Of a stretch of 64,000 nucleotides of DNA, positions 1-7,447 are shown in pieces; the stretch's first letter is position 1; every line of letters begins with the position of its first letter. This stretch comes from DASRHT01 sp035650355 (GTDB taxonomy: Bacteria > Chloroflexota > Ktedonobacteria > Ktedonobacterales > Ktedonobacteraceae). Location of the stretch: the NCBI GenBank assembly GCA_035650355.1, contig DASRHT010000056.1, forward strand, positions 71,369 through 135,368, read 5' to 3'. Under the pieces are notes generated by a model. The model was given only the letters and a program-made list of their open reading frames with translations, searched no databases and was not told the DNA's origin. Both the position numbers and the translations under genes were made by a program.

Positions 1-560
1 TTATATAGTTATCCTTTGTGTGCTTCTTTCAGGGTTAGACAGTCATACATCAAGGTAGCGAACGCCTGGCTATGCGTGTGCTACGTGTGCGCGAGAGATG
101 GGCATATTTGCTCTCGCGCGGGCAATTGCGGTACGGGAAGCACACGGTGCCGTGGAACAATCGGTAGCAGCGAGAGGATCGATGCCCGGCGACACACGCC
201 TTCCATGCAAAGGGGCAACCTGTCTGGTGCCTTGAGAGGAGGAATTAGACTGAGAAGATGCGCAAACTAACGGAATCCGCCACTCGCTCGATCTGGATCG
301 AGTGAGCAAGTAATTGCATCACGCCTTTTTCCTGCCGCATAAGCCCGGCGTGGGTCACTTATGCGGCTGAGCCAATTGTGAGCAGAAATTCCCGTAACAT
401 GTCTTTGTTCCTCGATATTGCTGAAGTTATGTCAAATCTGTGAGCAATGGTAACATTACGGGCGCGTAAAGTCAAGGTTTGTACCTGCGCTTTCGCTCAT
501 CGCAAGTGCGTTCGTGTGAAGAAAACAGCAGAATCAGCGTATTCCTGGTGAGGAAACAGA
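1..560. other. Non-coding stretch with two strong hairpins
   Basis: No convincing gene is visible here; the short open frames lack ribosome binding sites and protein-like composition. Two perfect inverted repeats stand out. GCGCGAGAG at 89-97 pairs with CTCTCGCGC at 111-119. GCCGCATAAG at 334-343 pairs with CTTATGCGGC at 358-367. CCCGTAA and TTACGGG near 391 and 455 could also pair. The stretch may be a structured leader or small RNA upstream of the propeller gene, but no known riboswitch consensus was recognised. Confidence 0.4.
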
Positions 561-596
561 GAATTGGGGCAGTACATTGATGCGATAGGAGTAAAT

Positions 597-2036
597 ATGC
601 AGCAGGGACAATATTTTTCGCAAGATAGCAGCCTTTTCAGATGGTTGTTAGCAACCCGGCAGGGGGCGCGCCTTCCTGCGAGGCGTGTGCTGCTATTCGC
701 TGGGATCATTATTGTGCTGTTAGCAGGGGGGATACTGGCCTGGCCTGGTATCCGTGACAGGCTATTCGCTCCGCCCGTTCAGCCGCAGCTATCTCAGCAG
801 ACGGTTATGTTTGGCGTTGATGCGCAGCATACGCACGCCATTCCCGCGGAACACACGCTCACGCCGCAAACGGTCTCCCATCTCGTTGCCGATTGGACCT
901 CGTCTCCGACCGGAGGCAGCCTCTTCTCTTCGCCAGTGATCGCGGATGCAACGGTCTTTGTTGGTTCGCTTGATGGCCGTCTGTATGCTTACAGGAGTAC
1001 GGGCTGCGCTCGATCTTTCTGCGCTCCTCTATGGACCTCAACTCAAACGGGAGCGCGCATTTTTTCCTCTCCCGCCGTTTCGAATGGCGTCGTCTATATC
1101 GGCTCGTACGATGGCAGGCTGTATGCGTTTAAAGCGGAGGGATGCGGCCATGCCATCTGTTCCCCGTTGTGGACCTCAATTGACGTACATAGTCCGGTCA
1201 GTTCGTCACCGACGATTGGGCAAGGAGTTATCTATTTCAATACGGATGCAGGCGTACTCTATGCGTTCCGGGCAACGGGCTGCGGTGCGAATGTCTGTTC
1301 TCCGCTATGGTTTTCAGCCGCGATGCGTACCCCTTGCGGTCAAGCAAACTGCTTTCCAGTTCCCACCTCTTCAGATACGCATGATGGCTTCTCCTCTTCC
1401 CCTGCCCTGCTGAATGGGGTGGTTTATGCAGGTTCTTTTGATGGGCGGCTTTATGCCTTTGACGCGAGCGGCTGCGCCAGTTATCCCTGCACACCACGCT
1501 GGTATACCACACCTGCTCAAGGTACGGTTACTGCTTCGCCAGCTATTGCGGCCAATACTGTCTTTGTGAGTTCGAATGATGGCGTCCTTTCCGCTTTTGA
1601 CGCTTGGGGATGCGCTCATGCGCCCTGCTCGCCGCTGTGGTCGTCGAATTCGATGACTGTCCCGCTGGCATCCTCACCGGCTGTCGTCAGCAATGTCGTC
1701 TACATCGGCTCCTGGGATCATCGATTGTATGCCTTCAGTGCCAGCGGTTGTGGCAAGCCTGTGTGTCAACCATTGTGGAGCTCGATAGCGACCGATAGCA
1801 TCATCGAATCTTCTCCGACGGTAGCGGGAGGCGTGGTGTATATCGGTTCGGTGGATGAGCATTTGTACGCCTTCAACGCGTCGGGCTGTCCGACCTCTCC
1901 GTGCTCACCTCTCTGGACCTCGCCAGCGCTTGGAGAGAGCATCGAGTCCTCGGCGACGGTAGCTAATGGAGCGGTATACGTCGCTTCACTTGACCATAAG
2001 CTCTATGCGTTCCACTTGCCATCTGGCGGCTCGTAA
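597..2036 (+). CDS. Membrane-anchored PQQ-like beta-propeller protein with a CX4C pair in each repeat
   Basis: About 479 residues. One hydrophobic segment at roughly 31-50 follows a basic N-terminus, so the rest should be outside the membrane. It consists of about eight blades of 40-50 residues resembling PQQ/WD40-like propellers (SSPAV..GVVYIGS.DG.LYAF pattern). Seven blades carry a GC-x4-C-x-P-x-W motif, giving seven evenly spaced cysteine pairs; the last blade lacks it. The ATG at 597 is preferred over a TTG at 564 because AGGAG lies five bases upstream of it. No catalytic motif is seen; it could be a scaffold or binding protein. The fold is confident, the function unknown. Confidence 0.8.
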   Translation: MQQGQYFSQDSSLFRWLLATRQGARLPARRVLLFAGIIIVLLAGGILAWPGIRDRLFAPPVQPQLSQQTVMFGVDAQHTHAIPAEHTLTPQTVSHLVADWTSSPTGGSLFSSPVIADATVFVGSLDGRLYAYRSTGCARSFCAPLWTSTQTGARIFSSPAVSNGVVYIGSYDGRLYAFKAEGCGHAICSPLWTSIDVHSPVSSSPTIGQGVIYFNTDAGVLYAFRATGCGANVCSPLWFSAAMRTPCGQANCFPVPTSSDTHDGFSSSPALLNGVVYAGSFDGRLYAFDASGCASYPCTPRWYTTPAQGTVTASPAIAANTVFVSSNDGVLSAFDAWGCAHAPCSPLWSSNSMTVPLASSPAVVSNVVYIGSWDHRLYAFSASGCGKPVCQPLWSSIATDSIIESSPTVAGGVVYIGSVDEHLYAFNASGCPTSPCSPLWTSPALGESIESSATVANGAVYVASLDHKLYAFHLPSGGS

Positions 2037-2050
2037 GGCCGTGTATCTCC

Positions 2051-3133
2051 TCAGGGAATTGGATGCGCCTGGAAAAAGTTCCATATAATCGCCTGGAAAG
2101 GGCGACCTGCGAGCGGGCCAGGCCAGGAGTGGCCGCCTCCTTCGATACGATAATGCACAATTGCGGTTCCATCCTGGCAACCGGTCCACTGCTCGCCCAT
2201 CACCTGAGGAGTGTGCAGAAAGACCTGGGGAGCAGGATTGCAGCCGTCGCGCCCGGCCCATTCCTGCAACCATTGAGGGATCGGCGGCAGCGGCCATGAC
2301 GGGTCCAGGTCGGGAGAGAAGCCGTTATACGGTAAAAGTGCGTCAGCGGTACCATGAATATTAAGGACTGATATTGGTCGGCTTGGATGACAGCCACCGG
2401 GGATCGTATAAAAGTTGCCGGAAACCGGAGCCACCGCCGCAATGCGATTCGCCAGGCGGCATGAAAGCATATTGCTCATCCCACCCCCGCTGGAAAAGCC
2501 GGTGGCGAAGATGCGATGTGGATCGATACAGAACTTGTTTTGCAGATCATCAAGCATAAGATTTACAGCGTGAACGTCATCGATCCCATAATCAATCGGG
2601 CCGACATCGGCCCAGAAGGTCTGTCCAGTAATGGCATCAGGCAATCCCTGTCCATAGACAACAATGAAGTTGTCTTGCTCTGCAAGAGCCGTGAAGCCCG
2701 AGTTACGATCTTCGCCGGCAGCAGTGCCGCCAGCGCCGTGAAGATAGAGGACAAGAGGGGTAGGAAGATTATTATGGTAAGCGGAGGGTATATGGACGCG
2801 ATAGAGACGGGTATGTTGATCCAGCGCCTCCGCCGGATTGACGGCAAAGGTTTGATCGGCACTCGTCCCCGGCGTTACCGGAGAGGCGTGTCCACACCCC
2901 TGTGAAGCTGTCAGACGATTCGCGAGGGCGCTGTTGCTATGAGAGGCAGGTCGAGCGAGCAGGGGCGAGGAGAAGCCAGAGCCAGCGAGAAAAATGCAGC
3001 ATCCTAGCATAATGCTGGCCCAAAGACCACTGTATCCGCTAAATAATTTGCGTATCGCACCGATGCGAGCGCCTGTCATGGGACGTCTGGGCATTCTTGT
3101 AGCACGTATAAGCTTCTCTCCCATTGCATGCAT
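2051..3133 (-). CDS. Secreted LpqC-type polyhydroxybutyrate depolymerase / feruloyl esterase-like hydrolase
   Basis: An alpha/beta-hydrolase of the PHB depolymerase/LpqC esterase family, predicted to cleave ester bonds outside the cell. The N-terminal region has a basic stretch and then a hydrophobic signal or anchor (WASIMLGCCIFLAGSG). Visible motifs are LYLHGAGGT (oxyanion region), the nucleophile elbow GFSSGGGMS, NIHGTAD with the likely catalytic Asp, and GGGHSWPG with the catalytic His. Its C-terminus converges on the propeller gene with a 14-base gap. The start is uncertain: TTG at 3145, ATG at 3133 and ATG at 3124 are in frame and none has a clear ribosome binding site. The actual substrate cannot be told from sequence. 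Confidence 0.82.
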   Translation of the reverse strand: MHAMGEKLIRATRMPRRPMTGARIGAIRKLFSGYSGLWASIMLGCCIFLAGSGFSSPLLARPASHSNSALANRLTASQGCGHASPVTPGTSADQTFAVNPAEALDQHTRLYRVHIPSAYHNNLPTPLVLYLHGAGGTAAGEDRNSGFTALAEQDNFIVVYGQGLPDAITGQTFWADVGPIDYGIDDVHAVNLMLDDLQNKFCIDPHRIFATGFSSGGGMSNMLSCRLANRIAAVAPVSGNFYTIPGGCHPSRPISVLNIHGTADALLPYNGFSPDLDPSWPLPPIPQWLQEWAGRDGCNPAPQVFLHTPQVMGEQWTGCQDGTAIVHYRIEGGGHSWPGPLAGRPFQAIIWNFFQAHPIP

Positions 3134-3233
3134 GAAAGGAAACAAGAAGGCAGAATTTCTGCTGGTTTATTTGCTACAGTATTTACGTTCTCGTGAGGGA
3201 AAAATTCACAACCTCTGTTTGAGACTGGACCGG

Positions 3234-3941
3234 TTATCTCACCCAGATGGGCATTTCTTCGTGGTCGATGCCAAAGTGATGGGCAACTTCGTGCAGCACC
3301 GTTTTGCGTACCTGGTCGCGAATGCGCTGCGCGTCACCGTGGCAGTAGTATTCGATGTTATCTTGATAGATGGTAATGCGTTTGGGGAAAAGCGATTGCT
3401 GGTATCCTTCGCCGGTGATGGAAACTCCCTGATAGAGTCCCAGCAAGATATGCCCTTCTTCTGTGCCGACGCGCTCCAGCGTCTCTTCGTCTGGCTTGCT
3501 CTCTATCAGCACCGCCACATTCTGCATATAGTCGTGGAACTCTGCGGGGATTGAGGCCAGCGCCTCCTGCACGAGCAGCTCAAATGGTGTGAGGGCAGAG
3601 GGCTCTGGCTCGTTGTCCTCTGCCTGATTTTCATCGGCGAGCTCGTCTGGCTCCGCATCTTCTTCAGCTTCCACGTCTTTGCCTTCATCTGTCAATGTTT
3701 GGAGGAATTTTGACACGCGAGAATTTTTCTCTAGCAGGACGACGCCGAACGTGCCGAAGACGAGCATGCCTAAGAGGAGCAGCAATTGTACGAATTCGCT
3801 AGAAGAGCTGTTGAGGAAGACGGCAAGCAGGATAGCCGCGATCAAAAAGCTCACAACGGCGAAGAAGGGGCGCGCGCCAGCTTCTCCTCTGATGTCTGCA
3901 TATTCATCTGGCTCATCATCGCCTGTGCTTTTCTGCTGCAT
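3234..3941 (-). CDS. Membrane protein with C-terminal zincin-like metallopeptidase domain
   Basis: 235 residues. Two close hydrophobic segments near the N-terminus (FFAVVSFLIAAILLAVFL and LLLLLGMLVFGTFGVVLL) are followed by a very acidic linker. The C-terminal domain ends in HEVAHHFGIDHEEM, an HExxHxxGxxH zinc motif of the zincin_1 (DUF1025-type) metallopeptidase family. Standard members of that family are short and soluble, so the membrane hairpin plus acidic linker is an added feature. GGAG lies eight bases before the ATG. No substrate can be inferred. It is a single gene, oriented against the downstream neighbours. Confidence 0.8.
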   Translation of the reverse strand: MQQKSTGDDEPDEYADIRGEAGARPFFAVVSFLIAAILLAVFLNSSSSEFVQLLLLLGMLVFGTFGVVLLEKNSRVSKFLQTLTDEGKDVEAEEDAEPDELADENQAEDNEPEPSALTPFELLVQEALASIPAEFHDYMQNVAVLIESKPDEETLERVGTEEGHILLGLYQGVSITGEGYQQSLFPKRITIYQDNIEYYCHGDAQRIRDQVRKTVLHEVAHHFGIDHEEMPIWVR

Positions 3942-4022
3942 AGCGTATCTCCGGCCCGCACATGAAAGCGCATGATTTTTATTAAAACCATCTATTATTG
4001 TAGACGTGTTCGCGAGGTGGAA

Positions 4023-4403
4023 TCAAATTTCAGAAAGGTTTTCCTCAAAAATCAGGATATTGCGAAAAGGATCACAGAGCCAAAATCCTTTCGTCCCCCA
4101 GGATGTCGCCTGGATCGGAGACCTAAGAGCGCCAGTTGGCAAATACTGCTGATACAATCCCTCGATATTGGTGACGCCAATATAACACACTCTGCACCCC
4201 TCCTGTGGTGGTTTGTGTGCGGGATCGGAGACATTGAATTGCAAAGCAATCCCATCCCGTTCGATAATGGCAAATCCCTCGTCGTGGTAGGAGGTCGCAA
4301 AGCCGAGTTGTCCATAAAAGGCCAGAGCTTGCTCCATATCCCCGACCAGAAAACGGGGAGCCACTGAATCGAGGGTGGGCTGCTGTTCTTGGGATGCTGA
4401 CAT
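4023..4403 (-). CDS. VOC-superfamily (glyoxalase/bleomycin-resistance-like) protein
   Basis: 127 residues from the ATG at 4403, which follows an AGGAAC sequence. It has the one-domain VOC pattern: APRFLVGDMEQALAFYGQLGF at the start, a central EGCRVCYIGVTNIEGLYQQY, and a C-terminal GTKGFWLCDPFRNILIFEEN typical of the last strand of glyoxalase-like proteins. Such proteins bind a divalent metal and act on small molecules or sequester drugs. The exact substrate is unknown. The gene is monocistronic as far as can be seen. Confidence 0.8.
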   Translation of the reverse strand: MSASQEQQPTLDSVAPRFLVGDMEQALAFYGQLGFATSYHDEGFAIIERDGIALQFNVSDPAHKPPQEGCRVCYIGVTNIEGLYQQYLPTGALRSPIQATSWGTKGFWLCDPFRNILIFEENLSEI

Positions 4404-4605
4404 ACGTTCCTGTTCCTTTCTGCTGCAAATACTGGTATTCATGTGAAGGTATTCTTCCGAACGTACCGAGAAACGGCAACGCGAGCTTTTCTTTTTCTCC
4501 CTCCAGTTTACAAAATATTGATGGGAAAAGCCAGGCGGGAGCGGCTTTTCCAGGGAACGCGTCTTGTCATCTTCCAGACAAGGATGAGCGCTGAAGCGGA
4601 CGCGA

Positions 4606-4905
4606 TCAATCGGGTCGGTACGAAGATTGAAGCGTTTGAGGCGCGATCAATGTATGCGTGACGTTTGCCATTAGGAGCTGAATGCCAGGAATAATGAGGT
4701 TGCGGTTCTTGCAGGCGGGATCAGGGCTGTAGCGGTAGGCATCGAGGGCGGCTACCCAGTAGATTGCTCCGCTGGCGAATACCACGGCGTTTGATGGGGC
4801 GATATAGATGATGTGCCTGCCTCAAGTCCTGCGTATACAGCAGGAAGCGGCGATGCTGAGTAATACGGCCAGTGTGGTTGCGCTTATCAGCACAACGGCT
4901 TTCAT
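4606..4905 (-). pseudogene. Remnant of a secreted protein gene (possible N,N-dimethylformamidase-like C-terminus)
   Basis: Reading the minus strand from an ATG at 4905 gives a perfect-looking signal peptide (MKAVVLISATTLAVLLSIAA) and then a TGA after 27 codons. In the same frame the sequence continues as protein-like text including NAVVFASGAIYWVAALDAYR, ending at a TGA at 4606. The second part resembles the C-terminal VFASG..W..GLD region of N,N-dimethylformamidase-like proteins, recalled from memory only. Most of a full-length gene is missing, so this is read as an internally deleted pseudogene with an in-frame stop. The end overlaps a GCGATCAATCG-type dispersed repeat. Confidence 0.5.
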
Positions 4906-5021
4906 CTCAATATATTTGCTCTTTTTTTGGCTTCATCACAATATCCTGTGTTTTCTCTTGCTATCTTTCAGAATAGAGATAGCAAAAAAATTTGCAACAT
5001 CCCGGCTACCGAAAATCTGCT

Positions 5022-5279
5022 CAGGGTTTCTCAAAAGTCGCTGCACGCGCTGACTCCTCGCGCCTTCGGCGCTCACAGGGAGAGGAAGGTGCTGGCGGTG
5101 GGCGCAGCCCACCGCCAGCACCTTCCTCTCGAACGGCTCGCTTGCGAGCCGTTCTGTCTGAAAAGACCACTTTTGCGAAGCCCTGAGCAGATTTTCAGGG
5201 CTTCGCAAAAGTCGCTGCACGCTCTGACGGCTCGCTTGCGAGCCGTTCTGTCTGAAAAGGCCACTTTTGAGAAGCCCTG
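5022..5279. mobile_element. Composite MITE-like element: full copy plus short copy, flanked by 10-bp target duplication
   Basis: A full copy (5022-5185) and a shortened copy (5196-5279) each begin CAGGG.TTC and end GAA.CCCTG as imperfect terminal inverted repeats that continue into CTCAAAAGTCG / CCACTTTTGAG. The full copy contains a 23-bp-arm palindrome with a GCA loop (arms 5081-5103 and 5107-5129) and a smaller hairpin GCGCCTTCGGCGC. The pair is bracketed by AAAATCTGCT at 5012-5021 and 5280-5289. The ten bases between the two copies are the exact reverse complement, AGCAGATTTT. Related copies occur at 47116-47281 and 53411-53574. No transposase is encoded. Confidence 0.75.
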
Positions 5280-5298
5280 AAAATCTGCTGAAAAAGGC

Positions 5299-5328
5299 TT
5301 GACAAAAAAGATGAAAGCGTGGTATATC
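5299..5328 (+). promoter_or_regulatory. Likely promoter of the lysine operon leader
   Basis: TTGACA at 5299-5304 and TATATC at 5323-5328 are separated by 18 bases. They lie immediately right of the MITE-like element and just before the first T-box leader. The -35 match is perfect and the -10 is moderate. Transcription from here would run through both T-box leaders into lysW. Confidence 0.55.
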
Positions 5329-5334
5329 TTTGAC

Positions 5335-5643
5335 AGCAGAAATATAGACAAAAGCTTTGAAGGGACGAGTAGCAGTTCCCGTGGCTTCCAGAGAGTGGGC
5401 GGCTGGTGGAAAGCCCATAGTACACAAACTGCGAAAAAGAACCCTAAGCTGCGAGAAGAAATCGCGAGACGCGAGAGTAGAACTGCGCCGGACGCCTCCG
5501 TAATCGGGCACGCTGGTAGGGGTACATTACGATGGCCCATACCCACTGAGGTTGACGCCGTGAGGCATCAGCGAATGAAGGTGGTACCACAAGAGTAAAT
5601 AACGCTCTTTGTCCTTCCCAAGAGGATAAAGGGCTTTTTTGTT
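5335..5643 (+). ncRNA. T-box leader 1 of the lysine operon
   Basis: A tRNA-sensing T-box riboswitch. Stem I landmarks are GGGACGAGTA at 5362-5371, CAGAGAG followed by GGGC...GCCC, and the AGTAGAACTGCGCCGG segment after the specifier region. The conserved antiterminator sequence AAGGTGGTACCAC is at 5578-5590. It is followed by a terminator hairpin (arms around 5604-5615 and 5629-5640) and a T run. The likely specifier region AGAAGAAATCGC contains AAG (5456-5458) and AAA (5459-5461), both lysine codons. That fits the downstream pathway but is not a structural proof. Confidence 0.88.
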
Positions 5644-5711
5644 GGCCTGAATCGAGTCGCCATAAGAGCGTGCCTGATTCTGAGTGTCTTCACCCTTTCG
5701 TAGCGCAGTTC

Positions 5712-5788
5712 GCGCGGCTTTGCCGCGCAAGGAGGGTTGTGTGAGTTGTGGAAATATGCGCTTCGCGCATATTTCCACAACTCACACA
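5712..5788. repeat. Long perfect hairpin element between the two T-boxes
   Basis: A small hairpin (GCGCGGC-TTT-GCCGCGC, 5712-5728) is followed by a perfect palindrome with 24-bp arms at 5738-5761 and 5765-5788 and a TTC loop. It resembles in architecture, not sequence, the hairpins at 43.5 and 55.4 kb and the core of the MITE-like element. It has no T run and sits between the T-box 1 terminator and T-box 2. Confidence 0.75.
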
Positions 5789-5871
5789 GAAGAGCATCGC
5801 AGACGCGAGATCCGGTCGCTCATGCAGGGAATCAGGTACACACTAAAACAACATATATATAAACCACAATT

Positions 5872-6160
5872 GCATAGTGAAAAGCTGTGAAGGGACGAGT
5901 AACGGGAACTGCGGCATGCAGAGAGCGGACGGCAGGTGAAAGGTCCGTATGCGCAACCCGTGAAAAAAAACCGGATGCTGCCAGAAGAAATCGCGAGATG
6001 CGAGAGTAGAACTGCGCCGGCTTGCTCCCCGTGACCGGAGCGCGTACTAACTGCTGTACGTTTGAGGTCGATGCTGCGAGGCATCGGCGAATGAAGGTGG
6101 TACCACGAGAGCAATGATCGCTCTTCGTCCTTCCAATGTTGGAGGATGAAGAGCATTTTT
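5872..6160 (+). ncRNA. T-box leader 2 of the lysine operon
   Basis: A second complete T-box about 500 bases after the first. GGGACGAGTA lies at 5892-5901, CAGAGAG and a CGGAC...GTCCG stem follow, and AGTAGAACTGCGCCGG matches T-box 1 exactly. The antiterminator AAGGTGGTACCAC is at 6094-6106 and the terminator GCTCTTCGTCC...GGATGAAGAGC at 6120-6153 is followed by ATTTTTATTT. The specifier region AGAAGAAATCGCGAGA is identical to leader 1, with AAG at 5985-5987 and AAA at 5988-5990. The two leaders probably arose by duplication and would both have to be antiterminated for lysW expression, unless a second promoter lies between them. Confidence 0.88.
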
Positions 6161-6200
6161 ATTTGGTTCAGTTGAAATTTGTCTACACATAATACTTCGA

Positions 6201-6250
6201 TTCCGCACTCCTGAGCGAAGCTAGCGCGTTAGCAGCGTTGGAGCGCGGAA
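6201..6250. repeat. Arm-core-arm palindromic repeat, copy 1 (lysW leader)
   Basis: Arms TTCCGCACTCC (6201-6211) and GGAGCGCGGAA (6240-6250) pair with one mismatch. They enclose a core starting TGAGCGAAGCTAGC and ending AGCAGCGTT. The same core with different but self-complementary arms occurs inside lysX (7053-7099) and at 36197-36276. Confidence 0.65.
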
Positions 6251-6281
6251 AGTTTAAGGGTAGTAAAGGAGAAAAACGAAC

Positions 6282-6443
6282 ATGGCACAGTGTCCCGAAT
6301 GCGAAGCCGAGATGAGCCTGCAAGGTCTGATGATTGGCGAGATTATCTACTGTCCCGACTGTAATGCGGAACTGGAGGTGCTGAACCTGGAACAGCCCCA
6401 GGTGGGGCTGGCTCCGCAGGTCGAAGAAGATTGGGGAGAATAA
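6282..6443 (+). CDS. lysW: LysW amino-group carrier protein
   Basis: 53 residues. This is the small acidic carrier on which lysine is built: the C-terminal glutamate forms an isopeptide bond with the amino group of alpha-aminoadipate, protecting it through the following steps. The sequence has two zinc-ribbon pairs, CPEC near residue 4 and CPDC near residue 25, and ends in the diagnostic EDWGE. Start: AAAGGAG is at 6265-6271, ten bases before the ATG. It is first in the operon, behind two T-box leaders, and 74 bases before lysX. It is too small for most default gene thresholds but is unmistakable. Confidence 0.97.
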   Translation: MAQCPECEAEMSLQGLMIGEIIYCPDCNAELEVLNLEQPQVGLAPQVEEDWGE

Positions 6444-6517
6444 GCAGAATTTTGATATTCCGCCAGCTTGAACGATAGCATACGGCTGTATTCAAGCTGG
6501 CAAGGAGAGTAACGACG

Positions 6518-7447
6518 ATGCGTTTAGCTATTCTAACATCCCGCATTCGTGTGGAAGAGAAGTTGTTGATCGAGGCCATGCGGAGGCGCGCTATCGATTT
6601 TGATGTGATCGATGATGAAGAACTGCTCTTTGATCTCGCCCGGCCTGATGAGCGCTGGCGAGCGTACGATGCTGTGCTTTGTCGCAGCGTGAGCCAGTCG
6701 CGCGGGCTGGCGGCGCTGCACATCCTGGAGCACATGGGCATTATCGTCTTTAATTCGGCGGCGGTGACTGCACGCTGTAATGACAAGTTGCTCACGACGC
6801 TGGCACTCATGCGCGCGGGCGTTCCCACTCCTCGCACGATGCTGGCATTCGATGCGCAGCGAGCCGTGCAGGGAATTGAAGAGCTGGGCTATCCGGTTGT
6901 GCTCAAGCCCGTGACAGGTTCCTGGGGGCGGCTGCTGGCGCGCATTAATGATCGCGATGCGGCTGAAGCGGTGCTTGAGCATCAGGAGACGCTTGGCTCG
7001 TACCAGCACCACATTCACTATATTCAGCAGTATATCGCCAAGCAATTCGTTGCAGACGACCTGAGCGAAGCTAGCTGCGAGAGCGGCGTTGGTCGTCTGA
7101 ATAGCAAGCTACAACGCGATATTCGCGCCTTCGTCGTGGGTGATCGTACGATCTGCGCCATCTATCGCACCAGCGAACATTGGGTTACCAATACCGCACG
7201 CGGCGCGGTTGCCAGCAATTGCCCCATCTCTGCCGAACTGGATCGCCTCTGCACGCAGGCGGCGCAGGCGGTGGGCGGCGGTATCCTGGCAATCGATGTA
7301 CTGGAGGACCCGGAGCGGGGCCTGCTGGTCAACGAGATCAATGCGACGATGGAGTTTCGCAATAGCATCGCGCCAACGGGCGTCGATATCCCTGATGCGA
7401 TGCTGGATTATGTGCTGAGCCATGTGCGGGAAGGAGTGGCGCTATGA
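6518..7447 (+). CDS. lysX: LysX, LysW-alpha-aminoadipate ligase (ATP-grasp), with an in-frame repeat insertion
   Basis: 309 residues, RimK-like ATP-grasp fold. It would join the LysW C-terminal Glu to alpha-aminoadipate using ATP. Recognisable stretches are GVPTPRTMLAF, PVVLKPVTGSWGRLLARI (ATP-binding), RDIRAFVVGD, YRTSEHWVTNTARG and LVNEINATMEF (metal-binding). Family members are usually about 280 residues. The excess falls at about residues 175-198 (ADDLSEASCESGVGRLNSKL), just before RDIRAFVVGD, and is encoded by the palindromic repeat at 7053-7099. GGAGAG lies before the ATG. The stop overlaps the lysY start (ATGA), implying translational coupling. Confidence 0.95.
   Translation: MRLAILTSRIRVEEKLLIEAMRRRAIDFDVIDDEELLFDLARPDERWRAYDAVLCRSVSQSRGLAALHILEHMGIIVFNSAAVTARCNDKLLTTLALMRAGVPTPRTMLAFDAQRAVQGIEELGYPVVLKPVTGSWGRLLARINDRDAAEAVLEHQETLGSYQHHIHYIQQYIAKQFVADDLSEASCESGVGRLNSKLQRDIRAFVVGDRTICAIYRTSEHWVTNTARGAVASNCPISAELDRLCTQAAQAVGGGILAIDVLEDPERGLLVNEINATMEFRNSIAPTGVDIPDAMLDYVLSHVREGVAL
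7053..7099. repeat. Arm-core-arm palindromic repeat, copy 2, inside lysX
   Basis: Perfect 9-bp arms CAGACGACC (7053-7061) and GGTCGTCTG (7091-7099) flank a core beginning TGAGCGAAGCTAGC and ending AGCGGCGTT, as in the copy before lysW. The insertion leaves the lysX frame open. Confidence 0.7.

Noticed and set aside
1..560. Cobalamin or other riboswitch at the start of the window
   Set aside because: Some fragments look similar, but no conserved box set was found, and the downstream gene offers no metabolic link.
2516..2905. 129-residue plus-strand frame opposite the esterase
   Set aside because: Shadow of the alpha/beta-hydrolase gene; no own start signal.
4936..5546. Open frames through the MITE-like element near 5 kb
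   Set aside because: They are translations of palindromes and lack start signals; they recur at the other element copies.
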